Source of the DNA: Staphylococcus caprae
Lineage (GTDB): Bacteria; Bacillota; Bacilli; Staphylococcales; Staphylococcaceae
Assembly: GCF_002902725.1 (NCBI RefSeq)
Contig: NZ_PPRT01000007.1
Span: forward strand, 1 to 64,000
Length of the DNA stretch: 64,000 nt
Direction: 5' to 3'
Part shown: positions 8,087 through 16,616 of the stretch, one piece after another
How positions within the stretch are numbered: the first letter of the stretch is position 1
How the letters are laid out: each line of letters begins with the position of its first letter
Translations under genes and position numbers: made by a program
The notes under the pieces: model-generated
The model's database searches: none
Told to the model about the DNA's origin: nothing
Seen by the model: only the letters and a program-made list of their open reading frames with translations

Positions 8087-8758
8087 ATGCCTGATTTAAC
8101 GTCATTTTGGATATCTTTACGTGTTGCAATAATCAGTACAATTATTGTTACAATACTAGGGATTCTTATTTCTAAATGGTTATACAATAAGAAAGGGCAT
8201 TGGGTGAAAATCCTTGAAAGTTTTATTATATTACCTATTGTGCTACCACCAACGGTACTAGGTTTTATATTATTAATTGTATTCTTAACAAGAGGACCTA
8301 TAGGTCAATTCTTTACAAATATTTTACACTTACCCGTAGTGTTCACATTGACAGGTGCAGTTATTGCATCTGTCATTGTTAGTTTTCCACTTATGTATCA
8401 ACATACAATTGGTGGCTTTAGAAGTATTGATAGAAAGATGTTGAATACTGCACGAACGATGGGAGCGAGTGAATCTAAAATATTTTTTAAATTAATTTTA
8501 CCTTTATCTAAACGTTCAATTTTATCTGGTATAATGATGAGCTTTGCACGTGCCATTGGGGAATTCGGTGCAACATTAATGGTGGCAGGTTATATTCCTA
8601 ATAAGACGAATACATTGCCTCTTGAAATCTATTTCTTAGTTGAACAAGGTAAAGAAAATGAAGCTTGGCTCTGGGTACTTGTACTAGTCGCTTTCTCTAT
8701 AACAGTGATTGCTACAATTAATTTAGTTAATCGGGATAAATATAGGGAGGTCGATTAG
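8087..8758 (+). CDS. modB: molybdate ABC transporter permease ModB
   Basis: A 223-residue permease with five to six membrane helices. The cytoplasmic EAA loop reads RTMGASESKIFFKLILPLS (about residues 123-141), followed by RAIGEFGATLMVAGYIP, which is characteristic of ModB. It forms the channel for molybdate delivered by ModA and is driven by ModC. It starts 14 bases after modA, with a TAAGGAG ribosome site formed at the modA stop, and its stop codon directly abuts the modC start. Translation of the three genes is therefore probably coupled. Confidence 0.95.
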   Translation: MPDLTSFWISLRVAIISTIIVTILGILISKWLYNKKGHWVKILESFIILPIVLPPTVLGFILLIVFLTRGPIGQFFTNILHLPVVFTLTGAVIASVIVSFPLMYQHTIGGFRSIDRKMLNTARTMGASESKIFFKLILPLSKRSILSGIMMSFARAIGEFGATLMVAGYIPNKTNTLPLEIYFLVEQGKENEAWLWVLVLVAFSITVIATINLVNRDKYREVD

Positions 8759-9367
8759 ATGTTAAGAATTCAATTAGAATACTTGTTAAAGGACACACAA
8801 ATCCATGTCGATATCGATGATCATGTCCCTAAGATTTACGCTATTCGTGGACCATCTGGAATTGGGAAGACTACAGTATTAAATATGATTTCTGGTTTGA
8901 GAGAAGCAGATTATGCTTATATTAAGGTGAATGAACGTGTGTTGACTGATTCGGAGCATAAAATCAATGTCAAAATTCAACAACGTCGCGTGGGCTACCT
9001 ATTTCAAGATTATCAATTATTCCCTAATATGAATGTTTATAAAAATATTACTTTTATGGCTGAACCATCTGAACATATTGATAATTTAATACAAACGCTC
9101 AACATCGGTCACTTGATGAATCAGTACCCGATGACATTGTCTGGCGGTGAAGCGCAACGTGTAGCTTTAGCGCGATCACTGAGTACGAAGCCAGATTTAA
9201 TTCTACTCGATGAGCCCTTTTCAAGTTTGGATGATGCGACAAAAGAAGAGAGTATTGAACTTGTTCAAAAGATATTTAATGAATGGAAGATACCTATTAT
9301 ATTTGTTACGCACTCAAACTATGAAGCTGAAAAGATGGCACACGAAATCATTAATATTGGAAAGTAA
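8759..9367 (+). CDS. modC: molybdate ABC transporter ATPase ModC (short form)
   Basis: A 202-residue ABC ATPase. It shows Walker A GPSGIGKTT near residue 33, the ABC signature LSGGEAQRVALARS and Walker B LILLDEPF followed by a switch His (VTHSN). It hydrolyses ATP to drive ModB. The protein ends right after the ATPase core, so it lacks the C-terminal Mop/TOBE molybdate-sensing domain found in the roughly 350-residue ModC of enterobacteria. I recall the S. aureus homologue being equally short, so this looks like a lineage trait, not a truncation. The gene is the last of modABC, and the dispersed repeat follows 16 bases after its stop. Confidence 0.92.
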   Translation: MLRIQLEYLLKDTQIHVDIDDHVPKIYAIRGPSGIGKTTVLNMISGLREADYAYIKVNERVLTDSEHKINVKIQQRRVGYLFQDYQLFPNMNVYKNITFMAEPSEHIDNLIQTLNIGHLMNQYPMTLSGGEAQRVALARSLSTKPDLILLDEPFSSLDDATKEESIELVQKIFNEWKIPIIFVTHSNYEAEKMAHEIINIGK

Positions 9368-9383
9368 ATAATTATAAATATAA

Positions 9384-9545
9384 GAGGTTGGGAACTTTAA
9401 AGTTTACGCTCTGCGACACCGATTAACGGCGTCCCAAAGCAAGGTTTTCGACAGTAACACTCACAATTCGACAAAATTTGAGAAACAATTTTGCTCATTG
9501 CTCGGTTCTGTTCAAATCCTAAACACTTTTGTTCCGACCTCTTTT
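9384..9545 (+). repeat. dispersed intergenic repeat, copy A
   Basis: About 160 bp bounded by an imperfect inverted pair, GAGGTTGGGA at the left (9384) and TTCCGACCTC at the right (ending 9541), followed by TTTT. A second copy lies at 26079-26229. The two share a perfectly matching 42-base internal block that includes CACAATTCGACAAAATTTG. The folded ends plus the T run could act as the terminator of modABC. The rest of the interval to moeB holds only promoter-like AT-rich sequence. Confidence 0.8.
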
Positions 9546-9617
9546 AGTGTTTAAATTTTGTGACTTATCAAGAAAGCTTATATAATGGAAACAATGATAA
9601 ATGAAAGGGAAACTCAT

Positions 9618-10622
9618 ATGAATCAAGAACGTTATTCGAGACAAATGTTGTTTAAACATATCGGTAATAGAGGCCAAGAGAAAATCAAACAACAACATGT
9701 GCTGATTATCGGGATGGGAGCACTAGGTACGCATCTTGCTGAAGGTTTAGTTAGAGCAGGTATTGGTAAATTAACTATAGTAGATAGAGATTATATTGAA
9801 TATAGTAATTTACAAAGACAAACCTTATATACTGAAAATGATGCAAGAGAAGCTTTGCCAAAGGTGATTGCCGCACAACGTGCACTCACACATATTAGGA
9901 ATGATATTGAAATTCATGCATTGATTGAACATGTGAATTATCAATTTCTAGAGAAGCATGGTAAAGATGTGAACTTTATTCTCGATGCGACAGATAACTT
10001 TGATACAAGACAATTGATCAATGATTTCTCATATAAATACGGTATACCATGGATTTATGGTGGAGTAGTTCAAAGTACGTATGTAGAGGCAACATTTATA
10101 CCTGGGCAAACGCCATGCTTTAATTGCCTTATGCCACAGCTTCCTTCAGTCAATTTAACTTGTGACACTGTGGGCGTGATTCAACCCGCAGTTACAATGA
10201 CTACAAGTTTACAATTAAAAGATGCTTTAAAATTACTTACCCAAAATGAAATCAAAACGCGTTTAACTTATGGAGATATTTGGGAAGGCGATCACTTCAC
10301 AATTGGGTTTAGTAAAATGTATCGAGAGGATTGTCCTACGTGTGGTCATCATCCGTACTATCCACATTTAAACCAAGAGAAACAAAGTTATGCGACATTG
10401 TGTGGTCGTGATACAGTTCAATATGAGAATCGTAATATTTCCCAGGAAATGCTCATCGCTTTTCTTGAGCAACATCAAATTCATTATCGTACCAATAATT
10501 ATATGACGATTTTCAAATTTAGAGGACACCGCATTGTTGCTTTTAATGGAGGCAGGTTCCTGATTCATGAAATGACGCATCCTCAAAACGCTATGCAATT
10601 AATTAATCAATTATTTGGATAA
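9618..10622 (+). CDS. moeB: molybdopterin-synthase adenylyltransferase MoeB (ThiF/MoeB family)
   Basis: A 334-residue E1-like enzyme. The dinucleotide-binding loop VLIIGMGALGTHLAEGL is near residue 30, then a DRDYIEYSNLQRQTLY block with the RQ pair that contacts ATP, DATDNFDTR, and two CxxC pairs (CFNC and CPTC) that bind zinc. The C-terminal 70 or so residues form a weak extra domain. MoeB adenylates the Gly-Gly end of MoaD so that it can be thiocarboxylated. The ATG at 9618 is preferred over 9585 because GAAAGGGA (9603-9610) precedes it and MNQERYSRQ is the usual MoeB N terminus. ThiF is the main alternative, but the gene context favours MoeB. Confidence 0.9.
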   Translation: MNQERYSRQMLFKHIGNRGQEKIKQQHVLIIGMGALGTHLAEGLVRAGIGKLTIVDRDYIEYSNLQRQTLYTENDAREALPKVIAAQRALTHIRNDIEIHALIEHVNYQFLEKHGKDVNFILDATDNFDTRQLINDFSYKYGIPWIYGGVVQSTYVEATFIPGQTPCFNCLMPQLPSVNLTCDTVGVIQPAVTMTTSLQLKDALKLLTQNEIKTRLTYGDIWEGDHFTIGFSKMYREDCPTCGHHPYYPHLNQEKQSYATLCGRDTVQYENRNISQEMLIAFLEQHQIHYRTNNYMTIFKFRGHRIVAFNGGRFLIHEMTHPQNAMQLINQLFG

Positions 10623-10637
10623 AATAAGGAGTTGAAT

Positions 10638-11159
10638 ATGATGCACAATCATCAACACGAACATGTTAAATTAGAAAGAAATATTAATGTAGCTGTTCTA
10701 ACCATTTCTGACACAAGAGATGAAGAGACTGATAAAGGTGGTCAATTGGTACAATCTCTTTTAAAAGAGATTAACGTAACTGTTGAGAAAGATAATTATA
10801 AAATTGTTAAAGATGATAAAAATGCAATTACTTTACAACTTAAGCAATGGTTAGATGAACATGAAGAAATTGACGCCATTATTACTACAGGTGGGACTGG
10901 CATTTCTCAAAGGGATGTTACGATTGAAGCAGTACGACCGTTGTTAACTAAAGAATTAGAAGGCTTTGGAGAGTTATTCCGATATTTAAGTTATACAGAA
11001 GATGTAGGCACACGTTCGCTATTATCACGTGCAATTGGAGGAACTGCTAAAGATAAACTTATCTTTGCGTTGCCAGGTTCCACAGGTGCGGTTAAACTTG
11101 CGATAGAAAGATTAATTAAGCCAGAACTTAATCATCTTGTGCATGAATTGACTAAATAA
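10638..11159 (+). CDS. moaB: molybdenum cofactor biosynthesis protein MoaB (MogA-like)
   Basis: A protein of about 173 residues with the MoCF/MogA fold. It has [16 protein letters not shown] near the N terminus, the diagnostic [18 protein letters not shown] around residue 80 and the closing [18 protein letters not shown]. This family adenylates molybdopterin before molybdenum insertion by MoeA. An AAGGAG at 10626-10631 supports the ATG at 10638 or the next ATG at 10641. The TTG at 10632 is too close to the ribosome site to be used. The gene follows moeB by 15 bases, so they are co-transcribed, and it converges on moaC. Confidence 0.92.
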   Translation: MMHNHQHEHVKLERNINVAVLTISDTRDEETDKGGQLVQSLLKEINVTVEKDNYKIVKDDKNAITLQLKQWLDEHEEIDAIITTGGTGISQRDVTIEAVRPLLTKELEGFGELFRYLSYTEDVGTRSLLSRAIGGTAKDKLIFALPGSTGAVKLAIERLIKPELNHLVHELTK

Positions 11160-11166
11160 TATGAAG

Positions 11167-11200
11167 GAAACAACTAGCGTAAAGACTAGTCGTTTCTTTT
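11167..11200. terminator. terminator between converging moaB and moaC
   Basis: GAAACAACTAG (11167-11177) pairs with CTAGTCGTTTC (11186-11196), with one G-U pair, followed by TTTT on the + strand. The right arm includes the moaC stop codon, as in the fdhD terminator. Confidence 0.75.
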
Positions 11201-11674
11201 GTAATCTCCGGATTTGCCACCGGATTTAGATTCTAAGTATGTTTCACCAATAATCATGCCTTTATCAACAGCTTTCGTCATATCATAGACAGTTAAAGCT
11301 GTCGCTGAAGCTGCTGTTAAGGCTTCCATTTCAACACCTGTTTTACCAGTGGTTGAAACAATGGCAGTAATATTAAGAACATAAGAAGGTGCTTGAGTGG
11401 TATCCCATTCAAATTGCACATCAATACCTGTTAATGGTAAAGGATGGCACATTGGAATAATCGTAGACGTGTTTTTAGCTGCCATGATTCCAGCAATTTG
11501 GGCTGTATTCAGTACATTACCTTTCTTATTTGTATTATCGATAATTTGTTGATAAATGATTTCATTTACAGTAATGCTTGAATGAGCACGAGCTTGACGT
11601 TTAGTCACTTCCTTTTCAGAAACATCAACCATCTTAGCATTACCTTGTTTGTTAATGTGTGTAAAGTCAGTCAT
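11186..11674 (-). CDS. moaC: cyclic pyranopterin monophosphate synthase MoaC
   Basis: A 162-residue protein with the MoaC hallmarks: an N-terminal [18 protein letters not shown], the active-site [13 protein letters not shown] near residue 75, [13 protein letters not shown] and [11 protein letters not shown]. MoaC converts the MoaA product 3',8-cyclo-GTP into cyclic pyranopterin monophosphate. It is the only cofactor gene of the central cluster on the minus strand and is divergent from moeA, so a short shared interval (11675-11735) must hold both promoters. A CTCCT complement of an AGGAG ribosome site lies right after the start. Confidence 0.95.
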   Translation of the reverse strand: MTDFTHINKQGNAKMVDVSEKEVTKRQARAHSSITVNEIIYQQIIDNTNKKGNVLNTAQIAGIMAAKNTSTIIPMCHPLPLTGIDVQFEWDTTQAPSYVLNITAIVSTTGKTGVEMEALTAASATALTVYDMTKAVDKGMIIGETYLESKSGGKSGDYKRND

Positions 11675-11735
11675 TATATACCTCCTAGCAGAACTTAGTA
11701 TATCACGAAAATATTTATTTTTTGGAGATGAAAAT

Positions 11736-12995
11736 ATGTCAGTTGAGAAAAGAACCCCAATACCAGTAAAAGAAGCTATTTCACGAGTGATGAAGCAAAA
11801 TGTAGAAGTACGTAAAACTCAAGTAAAATTAGATGATAGCTTAGGATATGTATTAGCTGAAGATATCGTGGCGACATATGATATACCTCGCTTTAATAAA
11901 TCACCATATGATGGCTTTGCGATTCGTAGTGAAGACTCTAAAGGCGCAAGTGGTGAACATCGTATTGAATTCGAAGTAATAGATCATATCGGTGCTGGAT
12001 CAGTTTCTGATAAGAAAATTGGGAAGAATCAAGCAGTCCGTATTATGACAGGTGCACAAATACCTGAAGGTGCGGATGCTGTCGTAATGTTTGAACAAAC
12101 CGTTGAATCCGAAACAACATTTACGATACGTAAACCATTTGAACATTTTGAAAATGTATCATTAAAAGGTGAAGAAACGACGACAGGTGACATTGTCTTA
12201 CAAAAAGGTCAACATATCAATCCGGGAACTATTGCCGTATTAGCAACTTATGGTTATACAGAAGTACCAGTAGCAATGAAACCGAGTGTTGCAGTTATTG
12301 CTACTGGTAGTGAGTTACTTGAAGTAGAAGATGAACTTGAACCTGGTAAAATTAGGAATTCGAATGGGCCTATGATTAAGGCGTTAGCTGAAAGTTTTGG
12401 TTTAGAGGTCGGCGCATATAAAATCCAACAAGATGATCTTGAAAGTAGCATTCAAGTTGTTAAAGAAGCGTTGTCACAACATGATATGGTGATTACTACT
12501 GGCGGTGTTTCAGTAGGTGATTTTGACTATTTACCAGAGATTTATAAAGCAATCAACGCTGATGTCTTATTTAATAAAGTCGCTCAGAGACCTGGCAGTG
12601 TAACAACTGTAGCATTTGCAAATGGTCAGTATTTATTTGGACTATCTGGTAATCCTTCAGCATGTTTTACAGGATTTGAACTTTACGTTAAACCTGCTGT
12701 GAATAAAATCATGGGTGCAAAAGCGTGTTATCCTCAAATGATTAAAGCGACATTAATGGAAGATTTTACTAAAGCGAATCCGTTTACGCGTTTCATTCGT
12801 GCGAAAGCGACTTTAACTCCAGCAGGTGCGACAGTAGTCCCTTCAGGTTTTAATAAATCAGGTGCTGTTGTTGCGATTGCGCATGCGAATGCGATGATTA
12901 TGTTGCCAGGAGGTACGCGTGGATTTAAAGCCGGTCATACTGTTGATGTGTTACTGACGGAATCCAATGCCTTTGAAGAGGAACTGTTGTTATGA
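11736..12995 (+). CDS. moeA: molybdopterin molybdenumtransferase MoeA
   Basis: A 419-residue protein. It has an N-terminal [17 protein letters not shown] block, [22 protein letters not shown], the MoCF signature [15 protein letters not shown] and the [21 protein letters not shown] segment, and ends in a small beta-barrel domain IV. MoeA inserts molybdate into adenylated molybdopterin. The ATG at 11736 is chosen because TTTGGAGATG precedes it. An upstream in-frame start at 11649 would lie inside moaC and add an unrelated 29-residue leader. moeA heads the operon moeA-mobB-moaE-moaD-mobA-moaA and overlaps mobB by 4 bases (ATGA). Confidence 0.95.
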   Translation: MSVEKRTPIPVKEAISRVMKQNVEVRKTQVKLDDSLGYVLAEDIVATYDIPRFNKSPYDGFAIRSEDSKGASGEHRIEFEVIDHIGAGSVSDKKIGKNQAVRIMTGAQIPEGADAVVMFEQTVESETTFTIRKPFEHFENVSLKGEETTTGDIVLQKGQHINPGTIAVLATYGYTEVPVAMKPSVAVIATGSELLEVEDELEPGKIRNSNGPMIKALAESFGLEVGAYKIQQDDLESSIQVVKEALSQHDMVITTGGVSVGDFDYLPEIYKAINADVLFNKVAQRPGSVTTVAFANGQYLFGLSGNPSACFTGFELYVKPAVNKIMGAKACYPQMIKATLMEDFTKANPFTRFIRAKATLTPAGATVVPSGFNKSGAVVAIAHANAMIMLPGGTRGFKAGHTVDVLLTESNAFEEELLL

Positions 12996-13474
12996 TTTTA
13001 CAAATTGTCGGTTTTAAAAATTCTGGCAAGACGACTTTAATGGCACATGCGGTTTCATTTTTAAAGGAAAAAGGATATACAGTTGTAACGATTAAGCATC
13101 ATGGACATCAAGGTGAAGATATTACCTTGCAAAATGATAGTGTAGACCATATGAAACATTTCAATGCAGGCGCTGACCAAAGCATTGTTCAAGGTGCTAC
13201 GTATCAACAGACAGTGACACGGTGCTATAAACAGAATCTTACTGATATTATTAATGAATCTGTTACAATTGATTGTAATATCATCTTGGTTGAAGGATTT
13301 AAAAATGAACATTTCGACAAAATTGTTGTATACAAAGATGATAAGGAATTAGAAAAATTATCAAAATTAACACATGTACGTTTTAAAGTGAATTTGAATG
13401 AGCCGAATGCCTATAAACATTTTGAAACAGCATTGTTAGATTTGATTAACATAGAAGGATTGAAAGATAAATGA
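12992..13474 (+). CDS. mobB: molybdopterin-guanine dinucleotide biosynthesis protein MobB
   Basis: A 160-residue P-loop GTPase with Walker A GFKNSGKTTLMAHAV at the N terminus, then VVTIKHHGH and IILVEGFKNE, which are typical of MobB. The protein assists MobA in forming the guanine dinucleotide form of the cofactor and is not always essential. It overlaps moeA upstream and moaE downstream through ATGA junctions, which indicates coupled translation. Confidence 0.92.
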   Translation: MILQIVGFKNSGKTTLMAHAVSFLKEKGYTVVTIKHHGHQGEDITLQNDSVDHMKHFNAGADQSIVQGATYQQTVTRCYKQNLTDIINESVTIDCNIILVEGFKNEHFDKIVVYKDDKELEKLSKLTHVRFKVNLNEPNAYKHFETALLDLINIEGLKDK

Positions 13475-13917
13475 AGCAATTTGAAATCGTGACTGAACCG
13501 ATTCAAACTGAGCAATATAGAGACTACACAGTCAATGAGCATCAAGGTGCAGTTGTCGTTTTCACAGGTCATGTTAGAGAATGGACAAAAGGTGTGCGCA
13601 CGGAATATCTAGAATATGAAGCTTATATTCCTATGGCAGAGAAGAAATTAGCGCAAATTGGTGATGAAATTCAGCAACAATGGCCTGGAACAATTACTAC
13701 AATTGTCCATCGTATTGGACCATTGAATATCTCAGATATTGCCGTACTCATTGCAGTTTCTTCACCACATAGAAAAGATGCGTATCGTGCAAATGAATAT
13801 GCGATTGAACGTATTAAAGAAATTGTACCAATATGGAAGAAAGAAATTTGGGAAGATGGTGCAGAATGGCAAGGCCATCAAAAAGGCACACATCAAGAAG
13901 CGAAGAGAGGTGAATAA
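13471..13917 (+). CDS. moaE: molybdopterin synthase large subunit MoaE
   Basis: A 148-residue protein with the MoaE pattern: GAVVVFTGHVREWTKGVRT near residue 25, LEYEAYIPMAEKKL, HRIGPLNISDIAVLIAVSSPHR and the C-terminal PIWKKEIWEDGAEW that holds the catalytic lysines. With MoaD it adds two sulfurs to cPMP to make molybdopterin. It overlaps mobB by 4 bases, and moaD starts 1 base after its stop. Confidence 0.95.
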   Translation: MKQFEIVTEPIQTEQYRDYTVNEHQGAVVVFTGHVREWTKGVRTEYLEYEAYIPMAEKKLAQIGDEIQQQWPGTITTIVHRIGPLNISDIAVLIAVSSPHRKDAYRANEYAIERIKEIVPIWKKEIWEDGAEWQGHQKGTHQEAKRGE

Positions 13918-13918
13918 T

Positions 13919-14152
13919 GTGAGAGTACTTTACTTCGCAGAATTGAAAGAGATTTTAAATCAATCATCAGAAGAAATCGATATAAAAAAAGAGATGACGG
14001 TTCAAGAGTTTGAAGCTCACCTTTTTAATCAACATCCAGAAATTGATGATAAAAAATTTCAAATTGCAGTAAATGAGGAATTTGTAAGAAAAGACGATAT
14101 CATACAACCACAAGATACTGTCGCACTTATTCCACCAGTTAGTGGAGGATAA
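13919..14152 (+). CDS. moaD: molybdopterin synthase sulfur carrier subunit MoaD
   Basis: A 77-residue ubiquitin-like protein starting at a GTG with GAAGAGAGG (13902-13910) as ribosome site. A longer in-frame reading from 13739 would run inside moaE and is not credible. The protein begins [13 protein letters not shown] and ends in PPVSGG, the Gly-Gly tail that MoeB activates and that carries the thiocarboxylate sulfur for MoaE. Its position directly after moaE fits the two-subunit synthase. Confidence 0.93.
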   Translation: MRVLYFAELKEILNQSSEEIDIKKEMTVQEFEAHLFNQHPEIDDKKFQIAVNEEFVRKDDIIQPQDTVALIPPVSGG

Positions 14153-14157
14153 ATTTA

Positions 14158-14763
14158 ATGAAAGCAATTATACTGGCAGGTGGTCATTCAGAACGCTTTG
14201 GTCAACCAAAAGCATTCGCCGAAATTGATGGCCAACCTTTTTATCAGAAAATCATAGAAACCTTAACAACAACAAATATGTTTAATGAAATTATAATTAG
14301 TACAAATCAACAATTAGCATCACAATTTAAGTATGCACATGTAGTTGTTGATGATAAAGAAAATAAAGATAAGGGCCCTTTAGCAGGAATTTATTCAGTA
14401 ATGAAGCAGTACTCAGATGAGGAACTGTTCTTCGTTGTTTCTGTAGACACACCCATGATTACGAGTAAGGCTGTCAGTGGGTTATATCAATTTATGATAT
14501 CTCATTTAATTGAAGATCATTTAGACATTGCAGCTTTTAAAGATGGAGACATGAAGATACCCACGATTGCATTTTATGGACCGCACGCAAAAGAGGTTAT
14601 AGAACAAGCACTACAATCTAGTGATTATAGTATGAAGAATGTTTATAAACAATTATCCACTGATTGGTTAGACGTTTCAGAAATCAATTCACCTCATTAC
14701 TGGTATAACAATATTAACTATCAGCAAGATTTGGACTCTTTAAAACTAGAAATTAAAAAATAG
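14158..14763 (+). CDS. mobA: molybdenum cofactor guanylyltransferase MobA
   Basis: A 201-residue nucleotidyltransferase. The N-terminal [19 protein letters not shown] is the GTP-binding LAGGxSxRxGxxK motif, followed by [18 protein letters not shown] and [11 protein letters not shown] with the metal-binding Asp. It transfers GMP from GTP to the molybdenum cofactor, giving the guanine dinucleotide form used by nitrate reductase and formate dehydrogenase. It starts 5 bases after moaD, with the GGAGG of the moaD end serving as ribosome site. Confidence 0.95.
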   Translation: MKAIILAGGHSERFGQPKAFAEIDGQPFYQKIIETLTTTNMFNEIIISTNQQLASQFKYAHVVVDDKENKDKGPLAGIYSVMKQYSDEELFFVVSVDTPMITSKAVSGLYQFMISHLIEDHLDIAAFKDGDMKIPTIAFYGPHAKEVIEQALQSSDYSMKNVYKQLSTDWLDVSEINSPHYWYNNINYQQDLDSLKLEIKK

Positions 14764-14775
14764 GGAGGTCCAATT

Positions 14776-15798
14776 ATGGTAGAGCAAATTAAAGATAAGT
14801 TAGGCCGACCCATTCGTGATTTAAGGTTATCTGTCACAGATAGATGTAATTTCAGATGTGATTATTGCATGCCTAAAGAAATATTCGGTGATGACTTTGT
14901 CTTTTTACCTAAAGATGAATTACTTACGTTTGATGAAATGACTCGTATTTCTCGTATTTATGCTGAATTAGGTGTGAAAAAGATCAGAATTACTGGAGGA
15001 GAACCTTTATTACGTCGTAATTTATATCAATTGATTGAGCAATTGAATGAAATTGAAGGTATAGAAGATATTGGTTTAACAACAAATGGATTGCTCTTAA
15101 AGAAACATGGACAAAAGTTATATGACGCAGGCCTTCGTCGTATCAATGTGAGTTTAGATGCTATCGATGATCAAGTCTTTCAAGCAATTAATAATCGAAA
15201 TATCAAAGCTTCAACAATTTTAGAACAAATTGATTATGCGGTATCAATAGGTTTTCACGTCAAAGTCAATGTTGTGATTCAGAAAGGCGTAAATGATGAT
15301 CAGATTATTCCAATGATTGATTATTTTAAAGATAAAGATATTGAAATACGCTTTATAGAATTTATGGATGTTGGTAATGATAATGGATGGGATTTTAGTA
15401 AGGTAGTAACTAAAGACGAAATGTTAAGTATGGTTGAGCAGCACTTTGATATAGAACCAGTAGAGCCAAAATATTATGGGGAAGTTGCTAAATATTATCG
15501 ACACAAAGAAAACGGTGCAAAATTTGGATTAATCACAAGTGTCTCTCAATCATTTTGCTCTACATGTACACGCGCAAGACTATCATCAGACGGGAAATTT
15601 TATGGTTGCTTATTTGCAACCGTAGACGGCTTCAACGTTAAATCATTTATGCGATCAGGCGTTACAGACCAAGAATTAAAAGACCAATTCAAAGCACTAT
15701 GGAACATAAGAGACGACCGCTACTCAGACGAACGAACAGAACAAACCGTAGCCAACCGCAAACACAAAAAAATCAACATGAACTATATTGGGGGTTAG
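14776..15798 (+). CDS. moaA: GTP 3',8-cyclase MoaA (radical SAM)
   Basis: A 340-residue radical SAM enzyme. The N-terminal [10 protein letters not shown] is the CxxxCxxC cluster motif, [11 protein letters not shown] contacts SAM, and the C-terminal [19 protein letters not shown] holds the three cysteines of the second [4Fe-4S] cluster. The protein ends NYIGG, the Gly-Gly tail needed for activity. MoaA starts cofactor synthesis by cyclising GTP. It is the last gene of the operon, with a TAGGGAGG ribosome site. The last 50 codons or so (15620-15780) use C-ending codons unusually often for this genome (see findings). Confidence 0.96.
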   Translation: MVEQIKDKLGRPIRDLRLSVTDRCNFRCDYCMPKEIFGDDFVFLPKDELLTFDEMTRISRIYAELGVKKIRITGGEPLLRRNLYQLIEQLNEIEGIEDIGLTTNGLLLKKHGQKLYDAGLRRINVSLDAIDDQVFQAINNRNIKASTILEQIDYAVSIGFHVKVNVVIQKGVNDDQIIPMIDYFKDKDIEIRFIEFMDVGNDNGWDFSKVVTKDEMLSMVEQHFDIEPVEPKYYGEVAKYYRHKENGAKFGLITSVSQSFCSTCTRARLSSDGKFYGCLFATVDGFNVKSFMRSGVTDQELKDQFKALWNIRDDRYSDERTEQTVANRKHKKINMNYIGG

Positions 15799-16122
15799 GG
15801 TTCCCGACATAAAGATTCTCAGCAATGAGAATCCCCTTTAAAAACCTCAAAATATTGCTTTGTGTATTGTTTGAATTTTAAATGTATATATTTAAAAGCA
15901 ATTCGTTAGATAACTTTGCTGTGGCAAAATCTATTTAGATATTTTATATGCCTTTCAATATATAACTGATTGTTTAAATTGTTTAAATTCTTAACAAGAT
16001 TTAGACGCTATTTTAATATTTGTAATAGAATAAATGCAAACTTTGTTATATAATAAAGTTAAGCAATTGAATTTTATAATGCAAACATTACATCTAAGAA
16101 TCAACATAGGAGGCATTTTATT
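15799..16122. other. intergenic region between moaA and sarV
   Basis: No gene is seen. A hairpin, GATTCTCA (15814-15821) with TGAGAATC (15826-15833) around GCAA, follows moaA by 15 bases, but it has no good T run and is only a weak terminator candidate. The remainder is very AT-rich and should hold the sarV promoter. A TATAAT at 16049-16054 lacks a convincing -35 box. AGGAGG at 16109-16114 is the sarV ribosome site. Confidence 0.5.
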
Positions 16123-16473
16123 ATGAGTAACAAAGTACAACGTTTTATTGCATCTGAAAGAGAGTTGAGCCAATTAAAGCATTGGCTTAAGACAACTTAT
16201 CGTATTTCGATTGAAGAGTTTGTGGTTTTATATAAAGTATATGCAGATACAAAGATTAGTGGGAAAGAATTACGCGATACTTTACATTTCGAAATGTTAT
16301 GGGACACAAGTAAAATTGATGTGATTATTCGAAAAATCTATAAAAAAGAACTCATTTCAAAATTACGTTCAGAAACAGATGAAAGACAAGTATTCTATTT
16401 CTTTGACGCTAAACAAAAGAAATTATTAGATAAAATGACTGGTGAAATTGAAACCATTAGTATTGCGAACTAA
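16123..16473 (+). CDS. sarV: SarA-family transcriptional regulator SarV
   Basis: A 116-residue winged-helix protein of the SarA/MarR family, specific to staphylococci. The middle of the protein ([20 protein letters not shown]) and the wing ([16 protein letters not shown]) match S. aureus SarV as I remember it almost residue for residue. SarV is reported to regulate autolysis and virulence genes in S. aureus and to be repressed by SarA and MgrA. The gene is monocistronic, just after moaA as in S. aureus, and ends in a 20-bp perfect hairpin shared with the converging MFS gene. Confidence 0.93.
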   Translation: MSNKVQRFIASERELSQLKHWLKTTYRISIEEFVVLYKVYADTKISGKELRDTLHFEMLWDTSKIDVIIRKIYKKELISKLRSETDERQVFYFFDAKQKKLLDKMTGEIETISIAN

Positions 16474-16513
16474 GTAAAAATAAAGAACTAAATAAATGAA
16501 GTATTGATATAAA

Positions 16514-16561
16514 AAGCGCCTCTAAAATGAATTGATTCAAAAATTCATTTTAGAGGCGCTT
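16514..16561. terminator. 20-bp perfect bidirectional terminator hairpin
   Basis: The arms 16514-16533 (AAGCGCCTCTAAAATGAATT) and 16542-16561 are exact complements around an 8-base loop. The hairpin serves sarV from the left and the MFS gene from the right. Its loop-proximal sequence resembles the hairpin at 1186-1228. Confidence 0.85.
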
Positions 16562-16616
16562 ATATATATTATGATAGAAATTTCTATTTTAACTTTTGCT
16601 TAATCAAGTTAAGTTA

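Noticed and set aside
13739-14152. Longer version of moaD starting inside moaE
   Set aside because: The extra 60 residues are the moaE sequence read in another frame. GTG 13919 with its ribosome site gives a normal-length MoaD.
15814-15833. Strong intrinsic terminator for moaA
   Set aside because: The 8-bp hairpin is real but the following bases are CCCCTTTA with no T run, so it is listed only as a weak candidate.
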